Assembly: GCA_021604825.1 (NCBI GenBank) | Contig: BQJS01000091.1 | Coordinates: 1 to 17,982 of the forward strand | Direction: 5' to 3' | DNA: 17,982 bases | Origin: Phycisphaerae bacterium | GTDB taxonomy: Bacteria; Planctomycetota; Phycisphaerae; UBA1845 | Shown here: in pieces, positions 14,386-17,982 of the stretch | Layout of the letters: every line of letters starts with the position of its first letter | Numbering within the stretch: the stretch's first letter is position 1 | Position numbers and translations under genes: made by a program | Notes under the pieces: model-generated | Databases searched by the model: none | The model's input: the letters and a program-made list of their open reading frames with translations, nothing else | What the model was told of the DNA's origin: nothing

Positions 14386-15738
14386 ATGGACGAATCCATT
14401 GACAATCTGGAGCGCCTGCGGATTTCCAAGGGGCAGCGTCCAACCTCGCGCAACCGTACCGGTTGGTTGATCGCGGCCATCGTGATCGTTGTCGCAGCGG
14501 TCGGGGTTGGGGCGGCGTGGTGGTACTACCGGACGACCGGTGTAAACATCGTCGCCAGCTTGACGCAGAAACCGGTCGCGGTGCGCACTCGTGTCATTCC
14601 GCGTCAGCAAGCTGACGCCGGCGGGGAAGTCGTTCTGGTGGCCAACGGAAGAATCGTCAGCGATGTGCGGGTTTATGTTGCGACGAAAGTGTCTGGGCAG
14701 ATCACTTCGATGGAGGTCGAGCAGGGCGACTATGTCGAGAAGGATCAGGTGCTCGCCCGCATCGAGGTCGATGTTTACGAAGCCCAGCGCGACGAAGCCC
14801 GGGCGACGGTGGAGCGTTTGACCCATGCGATAGAGCGCGCCCAAGCCGACCAACTTGGTCAGCAGGCCAGCATCGCCGAAGCCCAAGCCGAACACGATTG
14901 GCGAAAGTACAATCTCGAACGCCTGCAAGCGCTAGAATTCCGGGATCGCGCCAGTGACGTGGAACTTGTCGAAGCCCAACACATTTTCGAAGGTGCCCAA
15001 GCCGCCCTGGCCGTCGCCAAAGCGGCTGAGCAATCAGCGCTGACGGCGATCGATGTGACCCGCGCGGAATTGAAGTCAGCCGAATCCATCCTGCGATTGT
15101 GGCAAAAACGCCTGGACGATTGTGAGATTCGCGCTCCCATTTCCGGTGTTGTGTTGGAACGCAATGCCCAAATTGGCGACTTTCTGGCTGCGGAGGGCGG
15201 TCGCGGCGCCAACGCCAACGCCCAACTCGTCAGCATCGCCGACATGACCCGCCTTCGCGTGGAGATCGACATTTCCGAACGCGACATTCACCGCGTGTAT
15301 CCAAAGCAGGAAGCGCGGATCACCCCGGATGCCTACAAGTCGTCCAACCATCGCGGGGAAGTCATGTGGATTGACCCGGTCGGAAACTACGCTCGGGCGA
15401 TCGTGCAGGTCAAGGTGCGCATCAAAGACCCAAGCCCGCAATTGCGTATCGAAGGCTCCGCCAAGGTGGAATTCCTCGCACCGAAAGAGGACGCCGCCAC
15501 AGAGCAGTTGGCCAACTTCTGGCTTCCATTGGACGCGGTCAAGATCCCGGTGGACGGCAGTGCCCCATTGGTCTTCACGGTCATCGACGATCGCGCCGTG
15601 GAAAACCGCGTCACAATTGGTTCGAGAACCAACAAATTGGTCGAAGTCACCAACGGTGTATACGCAGGAATGGAAATCATCGCCAGCCAGTTGGACGAAA
15701 TTGAAGACGGAACCCCGGTAGATATCCAAGCGGAATAG
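14386..15738 (+). CDS. HlyD-type periplasmic adaptor (membrane fusion protein)
   Basis: 450 residues from the ATG at 14386; a GTG two codons earlier is also possible. A single inner-membrane anchor lies at about 27-48. The first half of a lipoyl-like domain follows at 88-127 (VSGQITSMEVEQGDYVEKDQ). An Ala/Glu/Gln-rich helical hairpin runs from about 130 to 243 and is likely a coiled coil. The second lipoyl half is APISGVVLERNAQIGDFL (250-267), followed by a beta-barrel region (LRVEIDISERDIHRVYPKQE). Such adaptors link an inner-membrane pump to an outer-membrane channel. No TolC-like channel gene is seen in the window, so one would have to come from elsewhere. It closes the four-gene operon. 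Confidence 0.94.
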   Translation: MDESIDNLERLRISKGQRPTSRNRTGWLIAAIVIVVAAVGVGAAWWYYRTTGVNIVASLTQKPVAVRTRVIPRQQADAGGEVVLVANGRIVSDVRVYVATKVSGQITSMEVEQGDYVEKDQVLARIEVDVYEAQRDEARATVERLTHAIERAQADQLGQQASIAEAQAEHDWRKYNLERLQALEFRDRASDVELVEAQHIFEGAQAALAVAKAAEQSALTAIDVTRAELKSAESILRLWQKRLDDCEIRAPISGVVLERNAQIGDFLAAEGGRGANANAQLVSIADMTRLRVEIDISERDIHRVYPKQEARITPDAYKSSNHRGEVMWIDPVGNYARAIVQVKVRIKDPSPQLRIEGSAKVEFLAPKEDAATEQLANFWLPLDAVKIPVDGSAPLVFTVIDDRAVENRVTIGSRTNKLVEVTNGVYAGMEIIASQLDEIEDGTPVDIQAE

Positions 15739-15969
15739 CAATGACTTATCGCAATGTCTCAATCGCCGATGTGTTGAATTACCAGTGCTGACGATCTACA
15801 GTCGAAATGATGGACAATTCCCGCACACCGCATCGATGCAAAACCGGCGGTGCCCGCAATTCAGCCAAAAGTGCGCAAGAACCCAACGAAATAATGCGGA
15901 TGGTTGCCTTCCGAGCTAAAAGGCTAGATTTGAGTCCGGTGTACTGGACGAATCAAGGGATGTTTGCTG

Positions 15970-16403
15970 ATGGCAGCGCGATTTGATCTCTACGTTGGCA
16001 TTGATTACAGCGGTGCGAAGACACCCACATCGCGATTGAAGGGGTTGCAGGTGTTCGCTTGTGCGGACGGTATTCCGCAAGTCGTCACTTCACCGGGCGT
16101 GCCGGTCTGCCGTGGATCAAGCAAATCAAGGATGCGGTTGGCGATTATGTCCACTGCTGGCCCTTTGACGGTTGGGACGTGCCCGAAGGCAAATCGCTTT
16201 TAGCGGAGGTGTACCCGGCTATCCTCAAGAACCGGTATCCAAGGGAGCTACGTGCATCCGACGAACAAGACGCATACGCGATTGCCCGATGGTTGATGGT
16301 GACCGACCGACGCGGTTTTCTCGATCGATATACCCATCCGCCGCTGACTGACAACGAACGTGCTGTCGCCAAACTGGAAGGGTGGATTCTGGGAATCGCT
16401 TAA
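15970..16403 (+). pseudogene. Decayed gene with N- and C-terminal ends of a DUF429-like (RNase H-like) protein
   Basis: The frame from the ATG at 15970 begins MAARFDLYVGIDYSGAKTPT, then loses sense after about 40 residues. From about 16095 a different frame gives AGLPWIKQIKDAVGDYVHCW, PFDGWDVPEGKSLLAEVYPA, SDEQDAYAIARWL and ERAVAKLEGWILGIA, ending at 16403. From memory these are the start and end of one family of about twice this length: GIDYSG and the DEQDAYA Asp residues would be RNase H-like active-site positions. The middle seems deleted, with a net frameshift at the junction near 16080-16100. A start at GTG 16059 for a shorter real gene is possible but has no ribosome binding site. The family assignment is from memory. 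Confidence 0.6.
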
Positions 16404-16447
16404 GCTGGACCGCGCCGATTGTCTCGTGATTCATTGGTTTTGTGGCA

Positions 16448-17554
16448 TCAATCGTCGTCGGTGACTTGAGGTCCCCGCAAAATCCCTTCTGCCGGACCGC
16501 ATATTTCGACGAGTGCGATTTCGATGGTCAACCCCGGGCCGAATGCAATGAGCATGACGTGTCCTTCAAGGCCTGATTCGATCGCGGCTTGAAGAATGAA
16601 CAGAATCGTCGGTGATGACATATTACCGAATCGGCGCAGTACAAATCTTGAGAGAGCGAGCGACCCTTCGGGCAGCCTAATCGACTCTTCGACGGCATCG
16701 AGAATTTGCGGCCCGCCCGGATGAACGAGCCAGTGATCGATCTGCCGTGCCGACAATGAAGCACCCGCCAGAAATTTTTCGATTGCACCGGGCAGGTGCG
16801 TCGCCAGCGTCGTGGGTAACTCTGGTGACAGTACCAAGCGCAGACCAAAGTCGCCCGCCCACCAGACCATCTGTCCCGCAAAGGCGGGGATAGAAACGCA
16901 TTGTGCGTGAAGAACACGAACCCCTGAGGTCTCATCCTTCAATAAGACCGCGGCGGCGCCGTCTGCAAAGAGCAGGTTGGCGGTCAGTTGATCCAGATCA
17001 GCCGAATACTGGAAGTGCAGCGACGACAATTCGCAGGCGACAACGAGTGCTGAAGCAGAGGTATTGTGTCGCGCCAATCGCAGTGCCGCCAACGCGGCCG
17101 AGCATCCCATAAAGCCAAGATTCCAACGGTCCACTTCGTGCGGAACGGTCGAGTGACGAAAGACTGCCAACTCCAAGCCAGGCGACGATGCATGGGTACA
17201 ACTGACGGTGATCAGACTTGCTACCTTAGCAAGATCATCGCCCTCGAAACCGTTGAGTAGGCGGGCGACGAGTCGGTCCGCCAGCGCGTCAAATGCTTGC
17301 GATCGTGCATTCATACCGGGACCTTCCGGTTGAACGCCCGCCAGTTGATAGAGTCCGGTGGGGTCGTCGAAATCGGACTGCGTCTCCATCGCGGCGAAGT
17401 GTCGTCGTTCGATACCAGTAAGCGGTATCAGCTTGGCCATCCGCCGCGCAGTGCGCGCGTCTGGGCAGATTCCCGGAAGAAGCGATGCTGCGCGCTCTGT
17501 GCTCAGGGCGGCTTCGGGTACAGCCGTTCCGAGTGCGTGTATGTATGATGGCAT
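16448..17554 (-). CDS. Type III polyketide synthase (chalcone/stilbene synthase family)
   Basis: 368 residues from the ATG at 17554, close to the usual length. The catalytic triad is intact: Cys151 in NLGFMGCSAALAAL, His278 in WLVHPGGPQIL, and Asn311 in RRFGNMSSPTILF. The cyclisation-loop motif AFGPGLTIE (337-345) corresponds to the family GFGPG. The enzyme should extend an acyl-CoA starter with malonyl-CoA and cyclise the product, giving alkylresorcinol/pyrone-type or similar aromatic products; the starter cannot be read from sequence. Its ATG overlaps the stop of the upstream FAD oxidoreductase gene by one base (TGATG), so the two are translationally coupled and probably act in one pathway. 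Confidence 0.95.
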   Translation of the reverse strand: MPSYIHALGTAVPEAALSTERAASLLPGICPDARTARRMAKLIPLTGIERRHFAAMETQSDFDDPTGLYQLAGVQPEGPGMNARSQAFDALADRLVARLLNGFEGDDLAKVASLITVSCTHASSPGLELAVFRHSTVPHEVDRWNLGFMGCSAALAALRLARHNTSASALVVACELSSLHFQYSADLDQLTANLLFADGAAAVLLKDETSGVRVLHAQCVSIPAFAGQMVWWAGDFGLRLVLSPELPTTLATHLPGAIEKFLAGASLSARQIDHWLVHPGGPQILDAVEESIRLPEGSLALSRFVLRRFGNMSSPTILFILQAAIESGLEGHVMLIAFGPGLTIEIALVEICGPAEGILRGPQVTDDD

Positions 17555-17982
17555 CAGGTCCCTTCCGTGACGGGTTTGACGTGGACACCGCGCAAGAGGT
17601 GGCCACCGATCGTTTCCAGTCCTGGAAAGCGACTGTCCGCGAGCCTGAAGACTGCCTTGCTTCGCAAAAATCGACTCAACCAGTGCGTCCGTCGTCGAAC
17701 GCGGCGGTGTTGGCGAAGCCGTCTGCGATAGTCGCTCACGACGATCTCACCGGTTTCATCGGTGAGCACGGCCCGCGCTGCGGCCAAGCCGCTCCGCAAC
17801 GCCTGACCAATGCCCTCGCCGCTGAAGGGTTCTTCAAATCCGGCTGCGTCGCCCGCGACCAGCACGTTTCCGTATCCAACCCGCGTGGGTCGATGCGGGA
17901 AATTCGCCGTCCCCAGTTTGGGTGCGATGGTCGGCAATTCTAAGACTTGCAGAATGTCGGCGTTTGGATTCGCAGCACGAAG
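17554..17982 (-). CDS. FAD-dependent oxidoreductase, C-terminal part (5' end beyond window)
   Basis: The frame is open to the window edge, so only about 142 C-terminal residues are seen; the TTG at 17937 is internal. The motif GNVLVAGDAAGFEEPFSGEG followed by GIGQALRSGLAAA is the FAD-binding GD motif of the UbiH / geranylgeranyl reductase-like flavoproteins. The remainder is a basic C-terminal region (RRRLRQHRRVRRRTHWLSRF). Enzymes of this kind often lie next to type III polyketide synthases, where they may hydroxylate or oxidise the aromatic product. The stop overlaps the start of the polyketide synthase gene by one base. Confidence 0.85.
   Translation of the reverse strand, partial: LRAANPNADILQVLELPTIAPKLGTANFPHRPTRVGYGNVLVAGDAAGFEEPFSGEGIGQALRSGLAAARAVLTDETGEIVVSDYRRRLRQHRRVRRRTHWLSRFLRSKAVFRLADSRFPGLETIGGHLLRGVHVKPVTEGT

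Overview
The window reads as chromosomal DNA from a moderately GC-rich Gram-negative-type bacterium, most likely a planctomycete of the Pirellulales type. This is inferred from the general look of the proteins: the paired FtsX-type permeases, the SRPBCC-epimerase fusion, the type III polyketide synthase with an FAD partner, and the photolyase neighbourhood. No rRNA, tRNA, CRISPR array, insertion sequence or phage gene was seen. Both ends cut through genes.

Left part (1-10590): a photolyase-centred neighbourhood. A plus-strand run encodes an SRPBCC/TIGR01777 epimerase (5' end missing), a four-helix membrane protein and an SDR-DUF2867 protein. It converges on a minus-strand run that reads, in transcription order, ferritin-like protein, 71-aa protein, 114-aa protein, SDR, and FAD amine-oxidase-like protein. 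Divergent from the ferritin gene is a prokaryotic FeS-type (6-4) photolyase/cryptochrome. It converges on a second minus-strand pair: a renalase-like FAD enzyme followed by a multi-pass membrane protein that looks like a catalytically dead M48 peptidase and carries a one-base frameshift. The set combines light-driven DNA repair, iron storage, three flavoproteins and three SDR-type enzymes. This suggests a light/oxidative-stress or pigment/lipid module, but its substrates cannot be read from the sequence.

Middle part (10591-15738): a non-coding gap of about 0.7 kb with a perfect TATAAT box near its end leads into a four-gene exporter operon: LolD/MacB-type ATPase, two diverged FtsX/MacB-type permeases and a HlyD-type adaptor. 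Four tandem copies of a 13-bp repeat sit exactly at the junction of the ATPase and first permease genes, covering the ATPase stop codon and one possible permease start.

Right part (15739-17982): a decayed gene whose two ends are recognisable (start GIDYSG, end EGWILGI) but whose middle is missing and frame is broken, then on the minus strand an FAD-dependent oxidoreductase (running off the window) translationally coupled by a TGATG overlap to a type III polyketide synthase with an intact Cys-His-Asn triad.

The main points for a second look are the SDR that lacks its catalytic tyrosine, the pseudo-peptidase with its frameshift, the 13-bp tandem repeat at a gene junction, the decayed gene, and the unnamed small proteins coupled to the photolyase neighbourhood.
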